NCBI GenBank assembly: GCA_964538375.1
Contig: CAZIFQ010000001.1
Span: forward strand, 255,968-319,967
Origin: JAUUZQ01 sp964538375
GTDB lineage: Bacteria > Bacteroidota > Bacteroidia > Bacteroidales > GCA-2748055
Direction of reading: 5' to 3'
DNA length: 64,000 nucleotides
In this document: positions 18,901 to 27,316 of the stretch, piece after piece
How positions within the stretch are numbered: the first letter of the stretch is position 1
How the letters are laid out: each line of letters opens with the position of its first letter
Notes under the pieces: model-generated
What the model saw: only the letters and a program-made list of their open reading frames with translations
What the model was told of the DNA's origin: nothing
Database searches by the model: none
Program-made: the position numbers and the translations under genes

Positions 18901-21516
18901 CACCGTATGTGTAGTATCGGTCAATAACATTCCCCTTTTATCCCCCGGGGGAAGTTTGATGCCCACGTAAGTATTATATGGTGAACATGTTACAGATTGC
19001 TGGTCGATAGAAAAATCACCTGATTTTTCAAAAAGCCGTGTAGTAAAAATTGCTTTTAGCATTCCCGGCGCTTCCCCGGCAATATTGATGGGCTTGGTAA
19101 AGGAGGCATCACCATTTTCGTCTGTGTAACCAGAATAAAATGAAGTCGTATAGCCGGCAACTTTCTTTGCGGGATTGACAAAAAGATAATCTTCAAAACC
19201 CTTAAAAGAAGTATTCACCGATCGGAACAGAACCTCAACTTCTGCCCTTAAGTTTTTAGCCGTCGCGCCGGTCAGCCATTTACCGTGCAATTTTCCCTGA
19301 ATAGGTCCTTTCGCCGGAAAGATTGTATCGGTATCGAAGGAAAGGTCAATTTTTAACCTGTTGGGTTTAATTGTTTCAACGCTCAAGACCTTTGAAAACT
19401 TAACTCCGCCAACAGATGCCTTTACGATATAACTCCCCGTTGGGGCTTCTGGCGTGGTGCTGGTATGAAAAGTATAAAATCCGCTGTTATTAACAGGTGT
19501 TATTTTTTTCTGAACGACCTTTCCTTGTGGATCCTTCAGTTCAAATGATACCGGGTGTCCTTCTGGTAGCGGATTTGCCTGGTCATCTAAAATCATATTG
19601 ATAAACAGTGAATCGCCCGGTCGCCATACACCCCGATCGCCATAAATAAATCCTTTGATACCTTTGTTAATCACGGTCCCTGAAACGTCAAACATACTGT
19701 ATGACAAGGCCCCCCCATCTACCAGTCGCAGGTAACCTTTTTGTCCGGAATTTTCAGCAACAACCAGGAAGGGTTTGGTTGACAAAGTTAATTCAACCAT
19801 ACCGTTTCCATTGGTTGACCCCTCTCCTATTAACTGGTGTTGGAAATTATACACCTTAACTCCGGCGCCCTGTTTTGGTCCGGCATTCATAAGATCTGTA
19901 ACGGTTATTACCAATTGTTTTGCTGAACCGTATTTGGCAATTATCCCAAGGTTGCTGGCCAGGATATTTCTACTCACTACCCGTCGTTTTCCGTAATACG
20001 CAGGCTTACAAGGGTTTTCGCGATCTTCCCATGCATAATCATCATAATAGTAATAATCCCAGGTGCTGTAATAGCTTTCGTATGAATCCCAGTACGACAT
20101 TTCTTCTTCTTCCAGGCTATCATAATTTTCTTCTTCGTTTAGTTCATCGTTCACATTTTCTTCTTCGGCACATGGAAAAAGCGATTGACTTTGACGGAAA
20201 TTCATTTCAACCCTGTAAATTGCTCCCGGTTCTGTCTTAATCAGCTTGGTAAGATTGAGTGAAAAAGTATTCCACTGTCCATAATTTATCGGCTTATCGG
20301 CAACCAGGTTAATGGTGGTTTTTAAGATTAATCTACCCGCTCTTTTCAGCTCATTATCGCCCGATAACTTGTTCACCTGGAGAAATTGAGAAATATTGTT
20401 TTCATAAATCTGGATAATCTTAACGTCAATGGCTTTGAGGTTCACAGACTTAAATGGGAGTAAAACCTTATCTGAAGTAGGTACTATTACTCCATTGCCC
20501 AGCAATTGAATAGCGGGTTTAATTTCTTCAAACAGCGCATCAATACTTTCGCTGGTTTTCAGCCCTTTTCCGGCTGTATTTCTTATCCCCGGTTCAATGA
20601 AAATTTTCAGGCTGCCGTTTTGCCTTACAACAGGATAAGCTTTTACTGTGTTTCCTTCGATGATGTACTTCATATCCGTGTCGTTGCTCAGGCGAATGAG
20701 TCCATCTAGAGATTGGTTTTTCCTGATCGGATCTGAGAAGCTTAATACGATATGCTGTTCGGGATACTGCACAACTTTATGTCCAATCACTTTGAAATTG
20801 CCAAGAGAGGGAATCTGAAATTCCTCAACTCCAGACTGATCAGACGATATGGCTGCCCCGTCATATTTTATTTCAACTGTGCCGGCTTCGTTTTTCCTGA
20901 GCACACTGTCTATTGTGAAGGAGTGTTCTGTTCCGCCGTCAAGGTGATTCCATGAAATACTTAATTTGTTCTTATCCTGAATCGCGGAAAGAATGGTTTC
21001 TACGGCTTCCTGGTCTGCCACATCGGCACAGGTCAGGGTCCCGGTAAGGTAATTCATTTCCGGTTTGTAATCGTTGTATGGTCTGAAGCCCGTAATCTCC
21101 AGCAACAGGTGTTGATCAATGGTGTAAAATGAAAATGAAAACGATTTATTCCCCGGGGCATCTGGAAATAGCTTAGTGAGCTTCAGTTCCGCTTCATAGG
21201 AAGTGCCCGGATCAAAACGATTCTCTGGTCTAAACTCAATTGTCTGTTGATCAACATAATAAGCGGTCCCCTCAACAGCAGGGGACAGTATGAGTGTTTT
21301 TTCTTCGACAGCAGAATTTGGAACAACAGAATCTGCAAAATTCTCTGTAAACCTCACCTTCACAGATGATTCTCCGGAGATAACACCGCTGGTAAAGGCC
21401 GATACCAATGGGTTATATTCTGGGACTACTATGTCGCTCCCCATCTTGGCGCGGTTGCAAGAGCCAAAAAGAACAAGGAGAAAAACCGGGACGAGGATGA
21501 GTGGAAGTCGTTTCAT
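15952..21516 (-). CDS. Bacterial alpha-2-macroglobulin family lipoprotein
   Basis: This 1854-residue protein has a lipoprotein signal (VFLLVLFGSCNRA). Its multiple MG domains are followed by the bait region, the thioester domain and the complement-like C-terminus. The thioester motif GCIEQ is intact near residue 1400 (KYPHGCIEQTTSAAF), so it should trap proteases covalently. Its bacterial role is taken to be periplasmic defence against host or competitor proteases, together with PBP1C. Around residues ~455-505 there is an unusual run rich in Asp, Glu, Tyr and Trp (DSLEEEEMSYWDSYESYY and on) between domains. It is upstream of pbpC in the same direction. The first ATG fits the signal peptide. 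Confidence 0.93.
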   Translation of the reverse strand: MKRLPLILVPVFLLVLFGSCNRAKMGSDIVVPEYNPLVSAFTSGVISGESSVKVRFTENFADSVVPNSAVEEKTLILSPAVEGTAYYVDQQTIEFRPENRFDPGTSYEAELKLTKLFPDAPGNKSFSFSFYTIDQHLLLEITGFRPYNDYKPEMNYLTGTLTCADVADQEAVETILSAIQDKNKLSISWNHLDGGTEHSFTIDSVLRKNEAGTVEIKYDGAAISSDQSGVEEFQIPSLGNFKVIGHKVVQYPEQHIVLSFSDPIRKNQSLDGLIRLSNDTDMKYIIEGNTVKAYPVVRQNGSLKIFIEPGIRNTAGKGLKTSESIDALFEEIKPAIQLLGNGVIVPTSDKVLLPFKSVNLKAIDVKIIQIYENNISQFLQVNKLSGDNELKRAGRLILKTTINLVADKPINYGQWNTFSLNLTKLIKTEPGAIYRVEMNFRQSQSLFPCAEEENVNDELNEEENYDSLEEEEMSYWDSYESYYSTWDYYYYDDYAWEDRENPCKPAYYGKRRVVSRNILASNLGIIAKYGSAKQLVITVTDLMNAGPKQGAGVKVYNFQHQLIGEGSTNGNGMVELTLSTKPFLVVAENSGQKGYLRLVDGGALSYSMFDVSGTVINKGIKGFIYGDRGVWRPGDSLFINMILDDQANPLPEGHPVSFELKDPQGKVVQKKITPVNNSGFYTFHTSTTPEAPTGSYIVKASVGGVKFSKVLSVETIKPNRLKIDLSFDTDTIFPAKGPIQGKLHGKWLTGATAKNLRAEVEVLFRSVNTSFKGFEDYLFVNPAKKVAGYTTSFYSGYTDENGDASFTKPINIAGEAPGMLKAIFTTRLFEKSGDFSIDQQSVTCSPYNTYVGIKLPPGDKRGMLLTDTTHTVNVVTLSESGVPETKLGLSVKVFKLNWQWWWDASSESVASYMGRNYQSPVYSTTMSTKNGKGSFDFRIDYPEWGRYLVTVTDRGGHSAAKIVYIDWPGWAGRSRKGDSDAASVLSFSADKTVYTVGANAVITIPSSMEGKILISLENGSGVLKQEWLDASGSETKYNLKITAEMTPNIYVYASLIQPYENTENDLPVRMFGVIPIRVEDPETRLYPEISMPDELSPKSKVKIEISEKYNKEMTYTIAIVDEGLLDLTRFKTPDPWSRFFAREALGVKTWDMFEHVLGAFGGRIDGVYSIGGGMDEESGEGAKDVNRFPPMVKFMGPFMLKGKSNVHTITMPNYIGSVRTMVVAGNKGAYGMIDKTTPVKQPLMLLATLPRVLGPGEEVALPVNVFVMDEKIRKVDLKLSTNDMLIAGEREKTLRFDGTGDEIVDFMLTTPEKTGVGKVKIIATSGKHTAEYEIELNIRSSNPPVTNYISTAVEAADSYTHTFDYIGMAGTNEVMLEVSNIPPIDFGRRLKYLLKYPHGCIEQTTSAAFPQLFLGDVVELDEAVKQVTDKNIKAALTRLSSFQLSSGGFSYWPGSIKASDWGSSYAGHFMIEAKNKGYDVSKSLLQNWQRYQKKTARRWNISGSTHEYEIRQEQILQAYRLFTLALYGEPEMGAMNRLRERTDLVSEAKWRLAAAYALAGQKTTAVDLVTNISTEVSNYYDSQYSYGSRTRDQAMILEAMVLMDMKNDGITLLESIASDLSARRWMSTQTTAYSLIAVAKFTGGKTSDDKLSFRYSFNDGEMMNAETGLPLSQLIFDAGEDLSGTINIENRTEGILFARIINTGLPLPGKEEVMRKNLNISVEYQSLEGKIISVGEIEQGTDFKAIYKVFNPGSMGYFNNVALTTIFPSGWEIHNDRLFTTSTEYQAFEYRDIRDDRVMTYFSLGSNQTKTFTVRLNAAYRGKYYLPSVKAEEMYKYDVQCVLPGQWIEVKGKE

Positions 21517-21755
21517 TGAAATGGTAGATTTATGTGGACACTAAAGGTATGAAAGGATGGGGAGATATTCAAGGGGAGCTTTAAGTGGGCTCAAGAGGCT
21601 GAATTTTATTTATAATATATTGACTCGGCTCCGCTTGGTGACCACCCGTCTTCAGAATTTACTAAAGGACTACGTTCAAACAATTAAATATGTATTTTCC
21701 TATGTTATTTCGTGTTTTTAAATAATTTTACCAAGCATAAAGAAATCCCTTAAAC
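21517..21755. other. Divergent intergenic region, no gene seen
   Basis: This 239-bp spacer separates the leftward macroglobulin-pbpC operon from the rightward prenyltransferase gene, so it should hold two promoters. It is AT-rich near 21600-21730. I saw no perfect TAnnTTTG box on either strand. Confidence 0.4.
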
Positions 21756-22712
21756 ATGGAAAACAATCCTTCTTTTTTTAAAAAATGGTGGATTTGTATC
21801 CGGCCATTTGCCCTGCCGGCTTCAACAATGCCGGTCATCTTCGGAACTGTACTGGCTGTGACGTATGGAAATTATGCTTTTAAGCCAGGCTTATTTGTTC
21901 TGGCTTTATTAGCCATGGTAATTTTGCATTCAGGGGCCAATATTTTGAGCGATGTATTTGACTTTAAAAAAGGATTGGACAAAGAGCCAAATCCGGTTAG
22001 TGGTGGCGTGGTTAGGGGTATAATAACTCAAAAAGAGGCCTTACGGGCCTCAGCTATCCTCATTATTACCGGTGTTTCCCTGGGTTTATTGTTAACATAC
22101 CTGGTTGGAATCTGGCTATTGCTTATCGGTATCGGGGGGGTGTTGATGGGAATTTTTTACACAACAGAAACACGTTTGTCTTTAAAATATCATGGTTTAG
22201 GAGATCTGGCTGTATTTCTTAATTTCGGAATTCTCGGTGCCTTAGGAAGTTGGTATGTCCAGGCGGGCGAATTATCCTGGATTCCTGTAATCTGGACTAT
22301 TCCCATGGCCACGCTAGTAATTGCTATTCTGCATGCAAATAATTGGAGAGATATCTCCTCAGATACAGAAGGAAAAATAAGAACGATGGCTTCAATTTTA
22401 GGAGATAAGGGGTCGCAGGCATATTATGGCTTCCTGATTTTCGGCCCCTTTGTACTAATTTTACTTTTTATCTTTTTACCCCTGCTGCTTTTTAAGAGCA
22501 TTCCCGCCATGCCTCTTACTTTTCTTTTAACCTTGCTTGCGTTGCCGCTTGCCATTAAATTATGGCGGCTTGCGAAGAAAAGAAAAACTTCAAAGAATCC
22601 GATGGATTTTATTGTGCTGGATGGCAAAACTGCACAGTTTAATCTTCAATTTGGGGCCCTTTGTACTTTAGCCATGCTAGCAAACCTTCTGATTACTCAT
22701 CTTACAGTATAG
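21756..22712 (+). CDS. menA: UbiA/MenA-family prenyltransferase
   Basis: A 318-residue membrane protein of the UbiA superfamily with about nine helices. The first prenyl-diphosphate motif region reads NILSDVFDFKKGLDKE, like MenA's NDxxDFKKGxD. The second reads NNWRDISSDTEGKIRTMASILG, like MenA's NNxRDxxxDxxxGKRTL. The probable reaction is transfer of a polyprenyl chain to 1,4-dihydroxy-2-naphthoate in menaquinone synthesis. No other men genes are nearby, so MenA rather than another UbiA member is a family-based inference. The first Asn of motif 1 is replaced by Ser. The next gene begins two bases after its stop. Confidence 0.75.
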   Translation: MENNPSFFKKWWICIRPFALPASTMPVIFGTVLAVTYGNYAFKPGLFVLALLAMVILHSGANILSDVFDFKKGLDKEPNPVSGGVVRGIITQKEALRASAILIITGVSLGLLLTYLVGIWLLLIGIGGVLMGIFYTTETRLSLKYHGLGDLAVFLNFGILGALGSWYVQAGELSWIPVIWTIPMATLVIAILHANNWRDISSDTEGKIRTMASILGDKGSQAYYGFLIFGPFVLILLFIFLPLLLFKSIPAMPLTFLLTLLALPLAIKLWRLAKKRKTSKNPMDFIVLDGKTAQFNLQFGALCTLAMLANLLITHLTV

Positions 22713-22714
22713 CA

Positions 22715-23362
22715 ATGACAATGACAAAGAAAAGTGGTGCCTTGATTCTAATTATTCTTTTTGCACTGTCCTCTTTCTCTGTCATGTTTGTCATGCAGGA
22801 AATAGGAAAATTTGATTTTTGGTGGTGGATGAGCGCTAACCTGGTCATGATAATCGGTATTTCTGCGCTAATATTTAGAAAATATTTACCCTCTGCATTA
22901 GCAGATTTCAGTAGTAATTTTCCAAAGAAATTGATGTGGGGTCTACTGTCTGCTGTCTTTCTTTACCTTGTCTTTTTTGCTGGTAATTTCTTTTCCAATA
23001 TACTATTCTCTACTGCAGATATTGAAATTTCGGGCATTTATGATTTCAAGGGAGATGCCAGCAAGTTGCGCATTTTTGCTCTATTGCTCCTGGTCATCGG
23101 CCCCGGGGAAGAGTTATTCTGGCGTGGATTTTTACAGCACCAGCTTATGAGGCGTTTTAAGCCCGTGTATGGCTTTATCATAGCGACACTATTATATACC
23201 CTTGTACATGTGCTTACAGGCAATTTTATGCTGGTTATGGCGGCAATGGTTGCCGGCCTTTTTTGGGGATGGATGTACTACAGGTTCAAATCCATCGCTG
23301 TAAATATAATTTCACATGTAGTTTGGGATATAACGATTTTTTTGATTTTGCCGATAAGTTAG
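22715..23362 (+). CDS. CPBP family intramembrane glutamic endopeptidase
   Basis: A membrane protein with six or more helices and the three CPBP/Abi (CAAX-protease and bacteriocin-processing) motifs: GEELFWRGFLQ (EExxxR type), HVLTGNF and HVVWD. I start at ATG 22715, right after the upstream stop, giving 215 residues. The frame opens earlier inside the prenyltransferase gene, but those residues are not membrane-like and are rejected. The substrate is unknown. It is coupled to the prenyltransferase gene with a two-base gap. Prenyl-protein processing is tempting but unsupported. Confidence 0.88.
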   Translation: MTMTKKSGALILIILFALSSFSVMFVMQEIGKFDFWWWMSANLVMIIGISALIFRKYLPSALADFSSNFPKKLMWGLLSAVFLYLVFFAGNFFSNILFSTADIEISGIYDFKGDASKLRIFALLLLVIGPGEELFWRGFLQHQLMRRFKPVYGFIIATLLYTLVHVLTGNFMLVMAAMVAGLFWGWMYYRFKSIAVNIISHVVWDITIFLILPIS

Positions 23363-23408
23363 GGGGGGGATAGAGAGAAGCCCTGCGGGCGTGAGAAGAG
23401 TGCGGTGA

Positions 23409-23777
23409 TTAGGAGATTTTGGAGAGTAGTTTTTTGATGCTTTTTTCGATGGTTTTATACGCTACGATTTGCTTTGATTGAAACAAAAAAAGTAGTTCTA
23501 CCTGCTTGTTTTGTGATTCCAGGGAAATGTAGAGATCGTTTTTCATTTGACGATATGCTTCCCGGGTTCTTCTCTTAATAAGGTTTCTGTCCACCGCGTT
23601 TCTTATTTGTTTCTTTGGCACGGCCACAGTCATCAGGGCAGGAAACTCAGAATTCTCAGTTTCCTGATATAATAAAATAAAAGGATAGGCCTTGTGAACT
23701 GAGCCCTCCTTAAAGAGCTTTTCAATGGATTTCCTGCTCTTTAATTTTTCTGTTTTATGGAATGAATTTTTTTTCAT
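23409..23777 (-). CDS. rnpA: Ribonuclease P protein component
   Basis: RnpA binds the RNase P RNA and helps remove 5' leaders from pre-tRNAs. The 122 residues carry the diagnostic RNR motif (RNAVDRNLIKRRTREAYR) and the N-terminal KLKSRKSIEKLFKEG. It is not next to rpmH/dnaA as in many bacteria but follows hemD. Its ATG is directly preceded by a T-run and hairpin (see terminator), an odd arrangement for translation initiation. Confidence 0.95.
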   Translation of the reverse strand: MKKNSFHKTEKLKSRKSIEKLFKEGSVHKAYPFILLYQETENSEFPALMTVAVPKKQIRNAVDRNLIKRRTREAYRQMKNDLYISLESQNKQVELLFLFQSKQIVAYKTIEKSIKKLLSKIS

Positions 23778-23802
23778 AAAAAAAGGGGGACATTATCCCC
23801 CT
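23778..23802 (-). terminator. Intrinsic terminator after hemD, abutting the rnpA start
   Basis: On the minus strand a 7-bp stem (AGGGGGA/TCCCCCT) with a 5-base loop is followed by seven T residues. The T-run ends at the rnpA ATG (23777). It fits a rho-independent terminator for the DUF4271-hemD transcript, but read-through would be needed for co-transcribed rnpA. Confidence 0.65.
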
Positions 23803-23863
23803 CAATTATACTCGAACGAGAGGATCCCGTGAGCTCGTCGTCCTTGGTTCTTTATTATTTTTT

Positions 23864-24625
23864 TTAACTCTTTCCGTTTATTTTATTGTGTTCCTCGATA
23901 TAGTTCTCAATAGCCATCGTCATTGAAGGCGCTTTAACGTCGGGGGCCTTAATGTCCAGCCTCAGTCCGGCTTCTGCAACTGCCTGTGCTGTTTTTGATC
24001 CAAAGCCGGCTATTTTCGTGTTATTCTGTTTAAAATCAGGAAAATTCTGTAGTAAGGATTTTATTCCGGATGGGCTAAAGAACACCAGGATATCATAATT
24101 TACATCTGCAAGATCAGACAGGTCGCTACATTCTGTTTTGTACAAAGTGGTTTTTGTATACTTGTACTTGTGCCTGTTCAAAAGTTCTGGAATTTCCTCG
24201 TTTGCAGCGGCTGACAGGGGTAGTAAGAACTGCTCCTCTTTGTGCCTCACCATAACATCCATTAAATCATCCAGTTTTCCGTTTGCATAGAAAATTTTTC
24301 TCTTCCGGTACACAATATATTTCTGCAGATAATAAGCTGTTGATTCAGAAATACAGAAGTATTTCATCGTGTCTGGAATGCTTACCCTGGTTTCTTCAGA
24401 AATCCGGAAAAAATGATCAATTGCTGTTTTGCTGGTAAATATAACAGCCGTGTGTTTTGAAATATCTACTTTTTCGTTTCTAAACTCCCGTTTTGAAATG
24501 CCTTCAATATGTATAAAAGGCCTGAAGTCAATCTTCAAATTGTGTCTATCAGCTAAATCAAAATAGGGGGACTTCTCGTTTTCAGGTTCGGGTTGTGAAA
24601 CCAATATCTTCTTTATTCTACTCAT
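23864..24625 (-). CDS. hemD: Uroporphyrinogen-III synthase
   Basis: A 253-residue HemD-fold protein that closes and inverts ring D of hydroxymethylbilane in tetrapyrrole synthesis. The sequence is divergent, as usual for the family. Recognisable parts are KKILVSQPEPENEKSPYFDLA at the start, AVIFTSKTAIDHFF, the FFSPSGIKSLLQNF segment, and the Gly-rich KIAGFGSKTAQAVAEAG near the end. It lies 28 bp downstream of the DUF4271 gene. This hemD/DUF4271/rnpA/S41-protease neighbourhood recurs in Bacteroidota, to my knowledge. Confidence 0.88.
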   Translation of the reverse strand: MSRIKKILVSQPEPENEKSPYFDLADRHNLKIDFRPFIHIEGISKREFRNEKVDISKHTAVIFTSKTAIDHFFRISEETRVSIPDTMKYFCISESTAYYLQKYIVYRKRKIFYANGKLDDLMDVMVRHKEEQFLLPLSAAANEEIPELLNRHKYKYTKTTLYKTECSDLSDLADVNYDILVFFSPSGIKSLLQNFPDFKQNNTKIAGFGSKTAQAVAEAGLRLDIKAPDVKAPSMTMAIENYIEEHNKINGKS

Positions 24626-24653
24626 AGTCTTCTTTCAGGTTAAGAAATAAACT

Positions 24654-25460
24654 TTATACAACTGAGCTAATCCATTTGTATATCAACAATATTGGAACTA
24701 TTTCAAGGGCACAAAGGTATAAAAACAAATAGAAACTAAAAACATGTTTCTTTAAAGAAAAAATAATACCCTTAAAGATTTTCATTACAAGCATTGCTCC
24801 AAAAAGTGAAATACTTACCCAAAAACACACGTCATTAATGGTCTCCCTTGTATAAGTAAGAAGAAAAATAAGGGGAATCAGGAGTAGTCCAAATAGCTTA
24901 TTTACTGCAAAATTATGATAAAGGTATTCACGAAAAAGAGCATATTTATTAAAAATATGGGCCGCCAGATTGGCGAAAATGATTCTTAAATAGAAGATCA
25001 CTACCAAAAAGGCAATATTACACAAGAAAAGTACAAAGCCAAATAATCTAAATGGAAATATAGAAAATCGCATTTCCATTAACAACATAAAAAAAGCAAG
25101 AGAGACAAAATACACCGCGTATAGAATATTGTCTTTTCGCCTCTGTATCTGACTGTTGTCATTAAACATGCCGACTGTAACCGAATATCTGGCCGCGGCT
25201 TGAAATGTCCCTTTTAATAATTTTCCAAAGAATAATTGGGATGCTGCAATAGACACAATTAAAGAGAATATGACGATAAAAAACCAAATGGGCTGATTCG
25301 CTAAAAGGTGTGGGTTTGCCTGCTGAGACACTTCGGTGGCCTGGTAAGGTATGCTTCCGGACAGAAATGGTTGAATAGTCCCTATTAAAGAATCATTCCA
25401 TACGCTATCCATTCTGATAGAATCTGAAAAAATAGTATCCCTAACCTGCGTGTACCCCAT
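24654..25460 (-). CDS. DUF4271 domain-containing membrane protein
   Basis: A 268-residue integral membrane protein with about seven hydrophobic helices after a ~65-residue polar N-terminus (for example PIWFFIVIFSLIVSIAAS and IPLIFLLTYTRETINDVCFW). The family is restricted to Bacteroidota and its function is unknown. It sits directly upstream of hemD in the same direction and is divergent from the S41 protease. Confidence 0.85.
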   Translation of the reverse strand: MGYTQVRDTIFSDSIRMDSVWNDSLIGTIQPFLSGSIPYQATEVSQQANPHLLANQPIWFFIVIFSLIVSIAASQLFFGKLLKGTFQAAARYSVTVGMFNDNSQIQRRKDNILYAVYFVSLAFFMLLMEMRFSIFPFRLFGFVLFLCNIAFLVVIFYLRIIFANLAAHIFNKYALFREYLYHNFAVNKLFGLLLIPLIFLLTYTRETINDVCFWVSISLFGAMLVMKIFKGIIFSLKKHVFSFYLFLYLCALEIVPILLIYKWISSVV

Positions 25461-25542
25461 AATATTGCGAATTCAGGGGCAAAGATAATAAACTCTAAAG
25501 CTTAAAAAATGTTAATTAAATACCCGCTTGTTGCTCAGTGGG

Positions 25543-25572
25543 TTGAACGCACCGGATTTTGAGATATATTTG
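25543..25572 (+). promoter_or_regulatory. Bacteroidota primary-sigma promoter for the S41 protease
   Basis: TTG at 25543-25545, a 19-bp spacer and TATATTTG at 25565-25572 match the Bacteroidota -33/-7 pattern. Transcription would start near 25579, leaving a ~73-nt leader before the chosen ATG. This argues against the upstream in-frame start at 25559. Confidence 0.6.
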
Positions 25573-25651
25573 TGCTTTCGGGCATGGTCTTTGCGGAATA
25601 AAATTATGTTGCTGTAAGCTGTCGGCATTGAGAAAAATGAAAATTGTTATT

Positions 25652-27316
25652 ATGAAGAAAAGAATAATTATTACCGGTTTGGTGATTGTGTTTCTGGGGC
25701 TTGGCTTTACCACGATCAAGACAAAGGATCTGGATATCGTTAAAAACCTTGATATATACTGCACTCTTTTTAGAGAGTTAAATATGTTTTATGTTGATGA
25801 AACTAACCCGGAAAAACTGGTGAATACCAGTATAAATTCGATGTTGAAATCTCTTGACCCTTATACAACATATATTCCTGAAAGTGAGATGGATGATTTC
25901 AATTTTCAAACCACCGGGGAATATGGTGGAATTGGATCCCTGATAAGAAAATCAGGAGACCACACCATTATTGCTGAGCCCTATGACGGCTTTCCGGCAG
26001 CCAGGGCGGGTTTACGTCCCGGAGATATTTTGTTGGAGATTGACGGAGAAAATGCTGAAGGATTAAGCATTACTGCCATTAGTGAAAAACTTAAGGGCAA
26101 GCCGGGAACGAAGATTAAAATCAAAATTAAGCGTGAGGAAGAAATCATTTCTCATGTTTTTGAAAGAGAGCAAATAACTGTAAAAAATGTTCCATATTTT
26201 GGCATGCTGGATGATCATACCGGATATATTCGCTTAAGTAATTTCACAACTAATGCAGCGGCCGAAGTGCGTGCTACATATAAAAATCTTGATGCTAACA
26301 ATGAGTTAAATTCTCTTGTCCTGGATCTGCGTAGCAACCCCGGGGGCTTACTAATAGAGGCCGTTCGTACGTGTAATCTTTTCATCGATAAAGGCGAGCT
26401 TATTGTAAGCACAAAGGGGAAAGTTATCCAGTGGGACAGCGAATACAAAACCAGTCGCGAACCAATTGATACTGAAATTCCAATTGCTGTGCTGGTAAAC
26501 CGATCCTCTGCCTCTGCAGCTGAAATTGTTGCCGGAGCAATGCAAGATCTTGACCGGGGCGTTGTGATTGGACAGAGAACCTTTGGAAAAGGGCTGGTCC
26601 AGGCAACCAGGCCCTTGAAGTATAACGCCCAGCTTAAGGTAACAACAGCGAAATATTACATCCCCTCAGGAAGATGTATTCAAATGCTGGATTATGCACA
26701 TAGAAATGATGACGGAAGCGTTGGTTCCATCCCGGATTCTTTAATTAGCGAATATGCAACAAAAAACGGCAGGCCTGTATTTGATGGCGGAGGTGTTCAG
26801 CCGGATATTAAAGTTGAATCAGAATTTCTCAGTGAAATTGCTGTGAGGTTATATACCGAAAGTGTTTTCTTTGATTATGCTACAAAATACCGAAATCAGC
26901 ATGATGCGATTGACTCTCCCACAGAATTTATCCTAGATGATGCGGAGTATGAAAATTTCAAAAGTTTTATCCTGACCAAAGATTTTAAATATAAAACAGT
27001 CAGTGAAGTTGCCTTCAATAAATTGATTGAGACCGCTAAGAAAGAAAAATATTACAAGCAATCTGAAGAGGAATTTCTTGCCCTGGAAGAGAAATTAGCG
27101 CACAGCAATCTTAAAGACCTGGAAACGTACAGACCTGAAATACAGCGTTTTCTTGAAGAAGAGATTGTGGGTAGATATTATTTTCAGGCGGGCAGGATAC
27201 AAGCACAAATAGATGAAGATGAATCGATAAACGAAGCCATTCAACTTATGGGAAATCCTGTACAGGTTCAAAATATTCTCAACGGAACAGAAGGTGCCCT
27301 GGCTATAAAGAAATAG
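25652..27316 (+). CDS. S41 family C-terminal processing protease (CtpA/Prc-like)
   Basis: An exported serine protease that trims C-termini of periplasmic proteins. I start at ATG 25652 (MKKRIIITGLVIVFLGLG, a signal anchor), giving about 554 residues. ATG 25637 is also possible. The PDZ domain covers AGLRPGDILLEIDGEN. The catalytic Ser lies in NRSSASAAEIVAG and the Lys in RTFGKGLVQ, the Ser/Lys dyad. A C-terminal helical extension follows (~ residues 430-554). It is divergent from DUF4271 and meets polA stop-to-stop with no gap. Confidence 0.93.
   Translation: MKKRIIITGLVIVFLGLGFTTIKTKDLDIVKNLDIYCTLFRELNMFYVDETNPEKLVNTSINSMLKSLDPYTTYIPESEMDDFNFQTTGEYGGIGSLIRKSGDHTIIAEPYDGFPAARAGLRPGDILLEIDGENAEGLSITAISEKLKGKPGTKIKIKIKREEEIISHVFEREQITVKNVPYFGMLDDHTGYIRLSNFTTNAAAEVRATYKNLDANNELNSLVLDLRSNPGGLLIEAVRTCNLFIDKGELIVSTKGKVIQWDSEYKTSREPIDTEIPIAVLVNRSSASAAEIVAGAMQDLDRGVVIGQRTFGKGLVQATRPLKYNAQLKVTTAKYYIPSGRCIQMLDYAHRNDDGSVGSIPDSLISEYATKNGRPVFDGGGVQPDIKVESEFLSEIAVRLYTESVFFDYATKYRNQHDAIDSPTEFILDDAEYENFKSFILTKDFKYKTVSEVAFNKLIETAKKEKYYKQSEEEFLALEEKLAHSNLKDLETYRPEIQRFLEEEIVGRYYFQAGRIQAQIDEDESINEAIQLMGNPVQVQNILNGTEGALAIKK

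Noticed and set aside
23803..23850. Possible tRNA or structured RNA in the hemD-rnpA spacer (GAACGAGAGGATCCCG...).
   Set aside because: No cloverleaf or anticodon arm could be drawn, and only the terminator hairpin is supported.
25559..25651. Earlier start for the S41 protease.
   Set aside because: The frame there overlaps a good promoter (-7 box at 25565-25572), and the signal anchor begins at 25637 or 25652.
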